From assembly GCA_935421135.1 (NCBI GenBank), contig OW285188.1:15787233-15851232 (forward strand): a stretch of 64,000 bases of DNA. The letters are read 5' to 3'. A program made the position numbers and the translations under genes. The stretch's first letter is position 1, and each line of letters begins with the position of its first letter. The notes beneath the pieces are model-generated. The model was not told the DNA's origin, searched no databases, and saw only the letters and a list, made by a program, of their open reading frames with translations. Below are positions 1-10,300 of this stretch, piece after piece. This stretch comes from Bugulina stolonifera. Its lineage: Eukaryota; Bryozoa; Gymnolaemata; Cheilostomatida; Bugulidae.

Positions 1-59
1 ATTTTAATTTTAATTAAAAATAAGGTCATGAATTATTATGACTTCAGGTAAATCAGTGC

Positions 60-125
60 TGCCTCAAGTCAAGTCAGCTGCCATGCAATTTACAAGTCAA
101 GTCAAGTAGAAATGCAAGTCAAGTG
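60..125. repeat. CAAGTC-rich repeat, left copy
   Basis: The stretch is built from repeated AAGTC words, with several CAAGTCAAGTC runs. The same vocabulary recurs at 2275-2440 on the far side of the LTR element. The LTR element therefore probably landed inside a pre-existing repeat, or between two copies of it. No coding capacity is visible and the repeat family is not recognised. Confidence 0.55.
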
Positions 126-353
126 GAAGACAACTTCAAAAAATTTACGTTTTCCAAAACATCACTGTTTTCTTTTGGTAGACATTCCAATCCATGAAAA
201 ACCATGCCAAGGTGTAGCTGGGCATGTAGGCTATGGTATGCAATTATGGTAAAGAACTAGTCATGTTGTAATAGTGACACTACGATCAAGACTGATCATG
301 TGGTATTATATGTTAGTAACGGTGGTACAGTATTACATAGCATATAGACAGCA

Positions 354-556
354 TGTCACAATCTTCTGAACTGACTATAACTATATACATGTACATTAGG
401 CTACAGCGTATTGCTTTTTCATTAGTTTGGAGTTAACTTCTAGCAATAAACAAGGATATATTACACTACACACTACATCTTCTCTGCACTAGATAGACCA
501 AGCTGTGTGTCACTTGATTATCTCTGACTACAGTGACTTCACCGAACTCTCACAAG
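354..556 (+). repeat. Inverted third LTR copy
   Basis: This is a 203-bp reverse complement of 566-768, separated from it only by the 9-base loop 557-565. By eye it differs at about three positions (for example GTAATATATCC against GTAATGTATCC). It lacks the last 18 bases of the LTR tip. Together 354-768 form a near-perfect palindrome of about 415 bp. Confidence 0.88.
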
Positions 557-768
557 ATAGTAGTACTTGTGAGAGTTCGGTGAAGTCACTGTAGTCAGAG
601 ATAATCAAGTGACACACAGCTTGGTCTATCTAGTGCAGAGAAGATGTAGTGTGTAGTGTAATGTATCCTTGTTTATTGCTAAAAGTTAACTGCAAACTAA
701 TGAAAAAGCAATACGCTGTAGCCTAATGTACATGTATATAGTTATAGTCAGTTCAGAAGATTGTGACA
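548..768 (-). repeat. 3' LTR of the element
   Basis: This is a direct repeat of 1733-1953, 221 bp, with the second base of the tip changed from G to C. It abuts a polypurine tract on its inner side. On its outer side it runs without a break into the inverted copy at 354-556; the bases 548-556 are shared by both. Confidence 0.88.
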
Positions 769-769
769 A

Positions 770-780
770 CCCCATTTTCC
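770..780 (-). other. Polypurine tract next to the 3' LTR
   Basis: Read on the minus strand, GGAAAATGGGG lies one base before the 3' LTR start TGTCACA. This is the expected place and composition for the primer of second-strand synthesis in an LTR element. Confidence 0.6.
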
Positions 781-849
781 AGATGAAATTAATTTAATTT
801 CAGTCAATAATTCCTACTATCTTCTGAACAAGCCTTAGTCCATCTCCCT

Positions 850-1644
850 TTATCCATTGTCAACTCGTTTACTTGTCTTGTATTTGTTTCCTCTGTGAAA
901 GTTTCGGTCAGGATCCGCTGATGACCTCACACCAGGTACGTTTCCAATCACCAGGTCATACATAGGATCGTCCATTACTATCGCTTGTACCATCCCTGAG
1001 CAATACGGTGTCCTGATTTGTATGCTGGCCACTGGATACTGCTCGGCTGTGTTATTGACCATCCTAACTTCTCTCTTTGCTCCGGTGTACTGGTTTGGCT
1101 TAACGAATTTTCCTTTAACTATGACTGCTGTGCAACCTGTGTCTCTTATGACTTCCGCAGGTTGGTTATTCACGTAGCCCATTTTAACATCAACATTATT
1201 TTCATCTGCCCCTATTTGTTTGCAGCAAACAATAGTTACATATCTTTTCCCATCCATCTCAATTTCCTGAGGTTCTCTGTCATCTCCTCCTTTTACAATC
1301 GCTTTCATAGCTCCTACCTTGCCTGGTTTCATATTTCCTTGTCTGGACCTCTTACATTCCATAGTGGAGTGTCCAGTAACTCCACAATTGGAACAGTGTT
1401 TCTGTGTTCTCTTGGGGCATATAACTGCAATATGCCCTACTTCATCGCAGATGTAGCATCTACGGGTTTCTTCTTCATCATTGTGTGCGGTAGCTTTCTT
1501 CTCCATGAAGAGCTTTCTACCATGAGCTGCCAAATATCGGTCAGCATCTTCTGCCACTGGTTCAATCCCTCCTATCTTGGATTGCTTCTGATCTGTAAGT
1601 CCAAGGTCCTTGCCCATTTGACTTACTTTTTCCAATAACACCAT
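850..1644 (-). CDS. Retrotransposon gag nucleocapsid and aspartic protease fragment
   Basis: This is the only long open frame inside the LTR element (264 codons; the true start is uncertain because no capsid region precedes it). It holds two CCHC zinc knuckles of form C-x2-C-x4-H-x4-C (CYICDEVGHIAVIC and CSNCGVTGHSTMEC, near residues 63-96), the nucleic-acid-binding part of Gag. A retropepsin-like segment follows, with the active-site DTG in RDTGCTAVIV (near residue 167) and the flap-side motif YDLVIGN near residue 230. The frame stops about 70 bp before the polypurine tract. Known elements continue into reverse transcriptase and integrase, which are missing here. The long plus-strand frame over the same bases is its shadow. 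Confidence 0.8.
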   Translation of the reverse strand: MVLLEKVSQMGKDLGLTDQKQSKIGGIEPVAEDADRYLAAHGRKLFMEKKATAHNDEEETRRCYICDEVGHIAVICPKRTQKHCSNCGVTGHSTMECKRSRQGNMKPGKVGAMKAIVKGGDDREPQEIEMDGKRYVTIVCCKQIGADENNVDVKMGYVNNQPAEVIRDTGCTAVIVKGKFVKPNQYTGAKREVRMVNNTAEQYPVASIQIRTPYCSGMVQAIVMDDPMYDLVIGNVPGVRSSADPDRNFHRGNKYKTSKRVDNG

Positions 1645-1713
1645 CTTTAACTGCAGCTATTAGTATCCGGTGTATGCCGACGTTGTTAATCTCCCTGTCT
1701 GCGACTGATGACT

Positions 1714-1730
1714 TCCCGGAGCAGCCCCCA
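1714..1730 (-). other. tRNA primer-binding site
   Basis: Two bases inside the 5' LTR the minus strand reads TGGGGGCTGCTCCGGGA. This is the complement of a tRNA 3' end including CCA. The implied acceptor end (TCCCGG then AGCAGCC then C then CCA) has the shape of a tRNA T-arm plus acceptor stem. Animal tRNA-Pro is the closest I know, with two central mismatches. Confidence 0.65.
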
Positions 1731-1732
1731 AT

Positions 1733-1953
1733 TGTCACAAGATAGTAGTACTTGTGAGAGTTCGGTGAAGTCACTGTAGTCAGAGATAATCAAGTGACAC
1801 ACAGCTTGGTCTATCTAGTGCAGAGAAGATGTAGTGTGTAGTGTAATGTATCCTTGTTTATTGCTAAAAGTTAACTGCAAACTAATGAAAAAGCAATACG
1901 CTGTAGCCTAATGTACATGTATATAGTTATAGTCAGTTCAGAAGATTGTGACA
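1733..1953 (-). repeat. 5' LTR of the element
   Basis: This 221-bp repeat runs from TGTCACAAG to TTGTGACA and is the reference copy for the element. It matches 548-768 base for base as far as I could check, apart from position 2 at the far tip, which implies a recent insertion. Its 1733-side tip contains a short hairpin: TCACAAG, a 9-base loop, then CTTGTGA. Confidence 0.88.
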
Positions 1954-2274
1954 CAGCACATGGTACAGTACAGAGTGTCCACTGGCTCGTCCTGCAACTC
2001 CAATGTAGTAATTATTTCAGTGTACATTGGATTCACTACTTACATCACACTTATACTACTTACACTATGTGTACTTCTGACTATGCATGGCGTAGTCTCG
2101 CATACACACAGCATAGATGTTACCGCGTTGTGTATATTCATAGCTAACCTTGATATTCTCTGAATGCTGCTAGTAGCACTGATGAAGTAAAAATGATAAT
2201 TAGGTAGACAATTAAGACCTTTTTTCATGTTGGCTATACTCCGTACGAAATTTTTATACACCAAATTGACTTAG

Positions 2275-2440
2275 CAGAACCCAAGTCAAAGTCACAGCTC
2301 ATTCATGTGTCCAAGTCAAGTCGTATTGATGTGCAAGTCAAAGTAAAGTCAATAAGTTGGCAAGTTCAAGTCAATTCGATTTGTGACTTGACTTGACTTG
2401 GCACCTCAAGTCAAATATATGACTTGGACCCAGCTCTGTA
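2275..2440. repeat. CAAGTC-rich repeat, right copy
   Basis: It contains many AAGTC and GACTT words in both orientations, including ACTTGACTTGACTTGG, and ends near GACTTGGACCCAGCTCTG. It mirrors 60-125 across the LTR element. It may be the end of a non-autonomous DNA transposon, but no terminal inverted repeat could be fixed. Confidence 0.5.
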
Positions 2441-3039
2441 CACTATAGTAGGCCCTATGACACACAACTTGTGTGTTTTAGTAATTAATATCTTGAATCA
2501 GCTTTCTAAAAGTTCTGTCATTTCACACTGTGACCAGGTTTGGTAGACTGAATTGTAGCAGTTGTGACAACAAAGCCTAAGGTAGTATGTTATGGTTGGA
2601 GTCTGTCTGCATACAAGAGCCACTTTCGGAGCTCAAACGTTCATAAACATTCAAGGCAATTGTCAAAAGAAATGGTTGATTATGGTATAAAGAATCGGGA
2701 AAATAAAAACTCCTAGTAAATAACCAACACTGAATGGCAAATAACTAATCATAATATAGTGTTGCACGTGCAGTGACTCTATTCCAGATGTTACCCGTTC
2801 CAGTGAAGACAACTGTGAACGGGCGTTCAACATCTGAATGTGCCTAAAGAAGACTAAGAGCAATCTACATAACTCAGGAATTTTAAAATTAAAACGCTAG
2901 GGGTAATCTAAGTACAACTGGGTTTCAGAGGTCAATAGAATGAGAAGTTTATGTGGTGCTTAGTCTTCGCATCCATTGCTGGGTAAGCCAGCAATAACTA
3001 AACCCAATGTTATTACCATTCAAGCGCCTGTGACAATGA
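2441..3039. other. Intergenic, nothing recognised
   Basis: Only short frames are present, with no splice pattern or motif I trust. Part of it may be the decayed gag portion of the element relic that follows, but I see no direct sign of that. Confidence 0.4.
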
Positions 3040-4115
3040 AGACTACCATGAAAATTCGGTTGGAGGATATCGTGCCATTTGCCCAAGTAGTTTCAAGAAG
3101 TTGCTGCCACACCTTGATATCCGCTTAAAGTAGAACCTTGATTTAATGAGACCCATTAAGTAGGTTGATGAGCTAACTGATTGGTGTATACCATGTACTG
3201 CACTACTTAAAATGTTGGGAAATGCATGAGTGTGTGTAGATTTAATCAGACTCATGGCAGCTGTTAAGAGGGCATATCATCCTCTTCTAGTAATAGATGA
3301 AGTGTTGGTAATATTAGGCAAAGCTCATTTAGAGATTAGATGCCACATGAGGGTGCTGGCAAATAAGGTTCAAACCAAAGTCTCAGAGATTGACAGCTTT
3401 TGGGAGGTGTCTATGTAAAGAGATGCCATTTTGGTATAAGTTGTGTTTCAGAGATATTCCAAACAGAGATGCAGTGGGTACTTGCCAGTGTTGGTGGTGT
3501 AATTTGTCAGGTAGATGGTATTCGGAAGTGTACCGAAGCGGGAGAATGTTATGGAAAGAAGTGGAGCAAATCCTGAAGGCAGTATCTAATACAAGAATTG
3601 CACTAAATTAAATACAAATATGAATTTTTCAAGATAATGACTATTTTCGGTCATCTGATAGATGTGGAAGTGATTGACCCGGGTCTAGAGAAGTTAGAAG
3701 CAGTTATTAAATACCCTCCATTAAGAAACAAGGGAACTGTAACATTTTTTTCGAATTGTCAGCTATGTTTGCGAGTTTTCTACCATTTTCATGAATGACT
3801 CGGTTCACACGAGGCATTTATTGAAGGACTGTGAATAGGTATGGAGCCCGAACATTGGGCTGAATTCAACAGATCAAGCATAAGATGCCGTGTCCTGTGC
3901 TAGCTCTCTTCTTAGGAGCTGCAGTTAGGCAAAAACAAATAGTGACTGGAAACCCATAGCATTTTGTGCCACTCACAATGTTAAAAGCTGAACAGCTAGC
4001 TCTACGAGCAAGTTGAAAAGGAAACATAGAGACTGCTGGTTTAGAAATAGAAATTTCCACATTGTTGATGGACAATTGCAGAGAAAACCGAATTTTGCTC
4101 TTGCTCAATGCAAAC
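3040..4115 (+). pseudogene. Decayed Ty3/Gypsy-type pol relic (reverse transcriptase to RNase H)
   Basis: Reading the plus strand across frames gives a collinear but broken series of retrotransposon landmarks. There is a VDELTDWC-like segment near 3160, CVDLIRL near 3235, HPLLVIDEVL near 3280 and FGISCVSEIFQ near 3430. GGVICQVDGI follows near 3490, GHLIDVEVIDP-LEKLEAV near 3650, and a WKPIAF-like RNase H segment near 3945. Stops and frameshifts interrupt it repeatedly, so it cannot make a working enzyme. The catalytic YxDD-type motif is degraded (QVDG). It lies in the opposite orientation to the LTR element on its left and ends about 230 bp before the exportin-T start. No LTRs of its own were found. 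Confidence 0.75.
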
Positions 4116-4290
4116 ACATGTGCTTGGAACTGTGAGCATGCAAATTCTGAATATTACAAGAATGTTACCATGTGATAGACACGTTTATCGAAAATAACTC
4201 GGATAATAGTAGTAAAATGAGGTTATTAGTTCTCTAGGTTTGTAATCTTTACTTTACTTAAATTTTAATATTGCTTGTTTATTTCTTTAG

Positions 4291-4349
4291 ATGTTGATAT
4301 TAATGTGATGGTTGAACTGATGTCGTGGTACCAACTTCACCATGAATGA
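4291..4349 (+). promoter_or_regulatory. Two upstream reading frames in the XPOT leader
   Basis: A pyrimidine-rich 3' splice site (TTTATTTCTTTAG) ends at 4290, so the final leader exon probably starts at 4291. It then holds ATG TTG ATA TTA ATG TGA (4291-4308). A second frame of 14 codons (4308-4349) overlaps the XPOT start codon at 4342 in another frame. Such overlapping frames usually lower translation of the main protein. The splice acceptor is inferred, so the leader could be different. Confidence 0.4.
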
Positions 4350-7300
4350 CGAGATACTTAGTAGAATTCATCTGACAAGTCCAGCTGCTCAGGCGCAGGT
4401 ACCTGTGTGGAATATATCTGACCTGGCCAATGCTGACTATTGTACATATTTAGCATCATGATTATTATGTATTGGTTATAAACTGGAGACTTCATTTGGT
4501 TTAGTAGATGATCATCATGTTGTCATACTTTAACATTATGCCTATTTCAGCATCCGTGGTGCATGCTTAATCACCTTTAGCATAACATTTTATACTAATA
4601 AAATGTGTGATTTTTTTACCATGAGGCTTACATACTCTTCTAAAGCAAATCAATTAGACAAGTCTGTGCTTATCTTCTTCTTCAATGTTGCAGGTTTTGG
4701 AGTATTTTGAGCAACTAAAAGTCTCTGAAGATGGTTGGGAGGTCTGTGCACAAGTTTTGCTTTCTGGACAATATGCAGGGTAGGCATTGTAGTGGGAGTT
4801 GCCTTCTTCTTTTCTAATAATTGCTAGGCTATTCATGTGTTGTATCAAACTGTGACATATAATATGTTATTTCATTTGTTTTTGGTTTATTTGCTTACTG
4901 TAAAAAGTAATCTACCCCCTTTTGTTTACAGCAATGAACAAACACGCTTCTTCTGCTACCAAGTGATTGAGCATTTTATTTCAAAGAAGTATTCCAGCAA
5001 GCAGGACCCTGCTACAAAACAAAAAGTTAGAAATTTCTTGGAGAGCATCTTGCAGCAGTTGGTATGCAACCATTTTGTTTACTATAATCTTAAGTGATTA
5101 CTTTTGCTGTGGATATTCTAATTGCTACTCTGCTTTAGTACGATTCACATCTTGCAATCATATAACAATTTGATTAAATACCACAGGCCAGTGGAAGTTC
5201 AAGTGAGAAGGTATACATCAAAAATAAGTTAGCCCAGCTGATCAGTTTGGTGTTTGTGGTGGACTATCCAACAACATGGCCTGGGTTCTTTACTGATATA
5301 ATGCAGTTCGCGAGGTTAGGAGGTGCTGAAGCCGCCGACCTGTATCTTCGAATCCTAAAGGCTATAGATGTGGATGTAGTAGACAGAGAAGTGTCCCATT
5401 CTCTTGAGGTGAATTTATTATCCTTTAATTTATTTTCTATCAGCACTAGCAAGGGTATTTCTAAATATATGGAAGATATATGAAGGTACAAACAGAAAAA
5501 GCATGCACAAACTACAATCCATGTACACTGTAGATGCTCAGTTTTGGTTCAATAGTTCATGCATAATATAAATCTAAGCCTGTATCCTTGGTTTACATTT
5601 GACCTTGACATTACTGGAAATTTGTTTTAGCGTATTATATTATTTTGTATGCTCCAATATTGCTCAATAGAGATATATCTTTGGCTGTTGAGTATAAAAT
5701 AACACTTCAATGCTACAGGAACAGACAAGAAATACCAACATCAAGGATTTTATGAGGGAACAGTGTGTACGACAACTGGTGGATAGCTGGTATGAAGTTA
5801 TGGTAAGTAGACATTTCATATAAATAATACTTTCTCGTACCTTGCATATTTCCATGTACAGCTAGCTGTCCACAAGCTTGGTTACAGTAGGCCTATTTGT
5901 TGGAAAACAATCTATTATTGCGTTTGTGATATTTTCTTGAATTGCTAGTATTAGTCTTAATTACTGCGTCCTGTCTGCTCTGTTGGAGTTGTTTTCACTT
6001 TGTTTCTCACATTTTTTTCATAACCAAATAATTCCATTGCTGTTCCTATTTATATCTTACAACATTTGCTTCTCATCTATTGTATGCTGTCGATGATGAA
6101 ACAGACGTTATTTCTTTGTTTGCCTATTGCTGCATATTATAATGGAATATTATGATATTGTTGACAGGGTACATACGAAGTTACACAGCCAGAGTTGGTT
6201 TGCTCATGTCTAGATGTGGTTGGTTTATACGTAGCATGGATAGATATAAATCTCATAGCTAATGATAGAATGGTTCCTATACTTATTAAATATATAAAGA
6301 TGCCATTACTCAGGGAAAACGCATGTGAATGTGTCACAGAGATCGTACACAAGGGCATGGAACCTGAGGCTAAGGTAACATCATATACATTTTGTATACA
6401 ATATACTATAAGTTTGTCAAAATATCATGTGCTGGTATACGTTGTCGTAACTGAATTTAGTATATTTGTACTCGTTAGCTCCATGTTTATTGCTTCATTT
6501 GTATTATTTAGATCAAGTTGATTGAATCGTTTACATCAGTATTGGAGAGTGCAGGAGTTATGTTCCCTGACACAGACGAAGAAGGTGACTTTGTCTTCAA
6601 GCTAGCTAAACTGGTAAATACATTCCTATACTTCTGATTACGTAGAAAAATGATATTGTTAGAAGGAAAAGAGTAGAATTACCCTCATTTACACTATGTA
6701 CGTTGTCGGCAATTGCCCAAGTATATTTCAGATTTGACCGTTCCGACAATGCATATCATAGACCAATGACCTGGCGGCTTTCGTCCCGAAGAAGGTTTTC
6801 CCTCTGTGCCATATCGAACTATAATAGTATCCAACTCTAGGAACTGTGGTGGCCCCTCGACTAGCTCTGCTATTGGGCAGCCACGTTAAAGAATTGTATT
6901 TGGCGCCACGGATATTATTGGTATTATTAATTCATAACAGCTGCACTTGTGCATTGATAGGTAAACTGTATGGGAGAGAATCTGGTGCTAGCATGGGACA
7001 AGTCAGTGAAGGGTGCTAGAGGTGCAATTGCTAGTGCTGCCTTAGTATCAATAGAGGGCAAGGTTTCTATGATGTGTAGGTTCCTAGCAGACGAAGACGA
7101 TGATGTCTCTAGCACTGTGTGTCCCTTTGCTATGAGCTATATTGGAATATTAAAACGACTCAAGCCTATTTCTGACAAGCAGAAAGAGAATGTTCAGGTA
7201 TGTCTACGGCTAGATGTCATAAACGTGCTTTAGTTTTGCCACATTGAGACGTTATGTTGAAATATTGGATAAAAAAGTGTATCACAAAGTTGTTTTAGAA

Positions 7301-10300
7301 TTGTCTTATCAATGTTAATTGTACTGTCACGTTCAACCTGAAAGGACAACTCCTGATGTCATGAATATTTTGATATCGGCATGTTTTGGATTCTATAAAG
7401 TACATGTCTTTCTAGAACATAATGATGATAATACTAAAGAAGCTTGAGTTTGATGATGATTATGATTTTGATGATGAAGGGGAAGACGAGGCCATGTTCC
7501 AGGAGTATAGGAAAACAGTGAAAATGCTCTTCAGTTCTATAGCTAAGATGGTTGGTCGTAGAATAAGAATAATAACAGGATACATGCATGAGTATTGCTT
7601 AAACATGCACTGGTCATTCAGTCTATTACATAACTCATTATTCTATGTCAATTGTCGTTACAAGGAATGTTGCAGCTAAGAGTCAAGTGTCTACCTGTGA
7701 TTAGCATACGGAGTAAACATTATAGTTGGTTAGCTCATGTGCCCCTTCCCTAATAAAACATTTGACTCTCTCGTTCCCATAGTAACAAGACTTTCTCTGT
7801 TGTATAATACCTGAATGATTGTTGGATTGTCATACTGTAGGATCCATCATTGATGTTGCTCATGGTAAGGCAAATGCTGGCATCTTCGCTGGAGAATTGG
7901 AGACAGTTAGACTTTAAGCAGGTTGAAGTTGCTTTACTCCTTGTCTACATGCTGGGTGAAGCATTACCTGTAAGTTTATAGTTTGTAGTCGTCTGTGATC
8001 TCCATGCGAAATAGAGGCTCAACTATCCAGAAAGGGCCTAGTTACCTTAGCACAGGCAATCGATGTTATACTTTGTTATACTATGTATCTGTACAGTAAC
8101 TGCTGATGAACTATTTATAATAATATTATATGGAAACATGACTTGAACTGCTGTTTCCTATGTCATCACAGTACTATTGACATTGTAAGCTTCCACTGTA
8201 ATATGGACTATCTCTACAGGCACAACAGAACCAACACTTTCGTACCGATACTAAAGAGTCACGGGAAAAAGCTGATGCTCTCAAGGATATGCTGAAGATG
8301 GTGAGTACATCACTTGGTATGCTTATCAGACAGTGTAGTAACTTTCATTGTGTAGTCATTATACATCATGTAAACTATAATAGTGCTGCCATCATAGAAA
8401 TTATACTTTCTTTATTGTATTGGATATTTACTTGATATCTCTTGTGGGATGTTATTGTGCCATGTGTTTGTAGTTCAAAATAATCTGTAATGCAGAAAAT
8501 TTTTTCTGTAAGGTACAATGATATTATATGTTGCTGTGAATACACTACAGTCATGTTGTATATTACTGTATATACTATGAATAGTCTAACACAGTCTGTC
8601 TGTAGTACTAATATAATTTATGTTGTAGATAATCATGTCTGAAGTTTCCCATCACACTCACCAAGCCGTTACTCAGCAGTTCTTTGAGACTGTAGTAAGA
8701 TATGAGAAGTTCTACCTGATTCAACCAGACTGCATAGCTGAAGTTCTAGTGAGTGTATTATACATATACGTGTGTAATAGGAAGGTGAAGAACTTAGTCT
8801 ACACGGCATACTGCACTTGCCATGTACCAAACTTGGCCTCTCATTGCTAATACTTCACTTAATAGCATTTGTACTAGCTACACATTTGATTGCACAGTTC
8901 TAGTGGAGAAAGAGTTAATGTGTTGATATTCTTTTTCTGTCAGAGTGCATTCTTAGATGAACGAGGCTTAAGGAATTCTCGTTCCAGAGTTCGCAGTCGA
9001 GTTTCTTATCTCTTTACAAGATTTGTAAAAGCTGTCAGGTATGAATTATATAATATAGTAATACTAATATGTAAAATAATACATAATGCTCTGTGACTGA
9101 TATCTATGGTAGTTATGATGATGTCAGATTACACTCTACACACTGTACACACTGCTCATGCACACTCTATTTGTCTGCCCATGATGATTTCAGAGGTAGT
9201 TTACAGCAATACACTGAGACTATTCTCAAGCAGATGGAGGGTCTACTCTCCCTCCACACCCCTCAGGGTATTACTAATGGTACTCAGGCTTGGCTCACAA
9301 ATGAGGAGCAGATGTTTTTATATGAAGTGGCCAGTCAACTTATTGTGAACTCTGAACTTCCAGCTGAGGTGAGTTACACTTCATACAATGTGGACAATGC
9401 AGACTTATCATCTCATGGGCTTGTGTGTGAGACTTATCCTGACGGTTTTGCAATTATACCACTGTACCTTATGCGTATGTATTGTGTTTGCAGCGAAAGA
9501 ATTCGTTGATGATGGCACTACTTGGCCCCGTGATACAAGACTTCAATAGTGTATATAGTAAATTATGTCAGGAGTCTGACGAGGCAATCCAGCAGTCGTA
9601 TGCCGAGTGTCTCAATTGTGCCATGTCATTTGCCAGGTCAGTCTGACACTACTATAATACATGTACTGCTCAACTGCACAGCACAGTGACACAACTCCAA
9701 TATTGCTCTATTCACATACTTTCTGCCAAGCTATGTGTCTATACACTGTATATGTACATATATACTAAATACATGTATATGTGCTCATCTATATATACTG
9801 ACTGTACTGTAGCAAATAAACTGCAGATAATCATATATAATCATACTTGTTATATATTGCAGTCGAGCGAGTAAAGGTTTCAGTAATCAGGCGACTATGA
9901 AGATATGTGGTTGCATTGAGGTGTTCACTTCCTGTCTAAATATGTTCATACAAGCTCTCAACTCTCCATTTCAACGTGCTACCTTACAGCAAGGTATTCT
10001 ATATACATGATGTATCTGTATACTCTATACAGTAATCCCTTAGTATAAATAATTCTGATGCACTATATCTATACGGTGCTGTGTAACTTCTCCTGCTTAT
10101 CCTTGTGTATTCCTTGTGATCATGATATTAAGTGTTTCTCCTGCAGTATACTACATGCATACATATCATCAATGTATATTTTGCAGCTGTAGTGTGTGAT
10201 ACATGTACTATATATGGTTACTAATATGTCACATGTTAACAGGTGTGCGTCAGTTCTTCCACAGAATGATTGTATGTCTAGAGGAAGACATTCTCCCATT

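Larger units (their letters stand above)
354..1953 (-). mobile_element. Short non-autonomous LTR retrotransposon with an inverted extra LTR
   Basis: On the minus strand the order is 5' LTR (1733-1953), primer-binding site, gag/protease reading frame, polypurine tract, and 3' LTR (548-768). A further LTR copy in inverted orientation follows at 354-556. The whole block is flanked by a perfect 5-bp target duplication CAGCA at 349-353 and 1954-1958. The inverted copy was therefore already part of the molecule that integrated. Both outer ends carry the same terminus, TGTCACAATC. Reverse transcriptase, RNase H and integrase are absent, so the element must have been moved by another element. The 5-bp duplication and TG...CA ends fit Ty3/Gypsy-type integration. 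Confidence 0.88.

Noticed and set aside
1018..1638. 206-codon open frame on the plus strand
   Set aside because: It lies antisense to the gag/protease frame, which has recognisable zinc knuckles and a protease motif. The plus frame has no motif.
6720..6920. Less AT-rich block in XPOT intron 7, possibly a SINE or H/ACA RNA
   Set aside because: I found no tRNA-like promoter boxes, no H/ACA hairpin pair with ANANNA and ACA boxes, and no second copy in the window.
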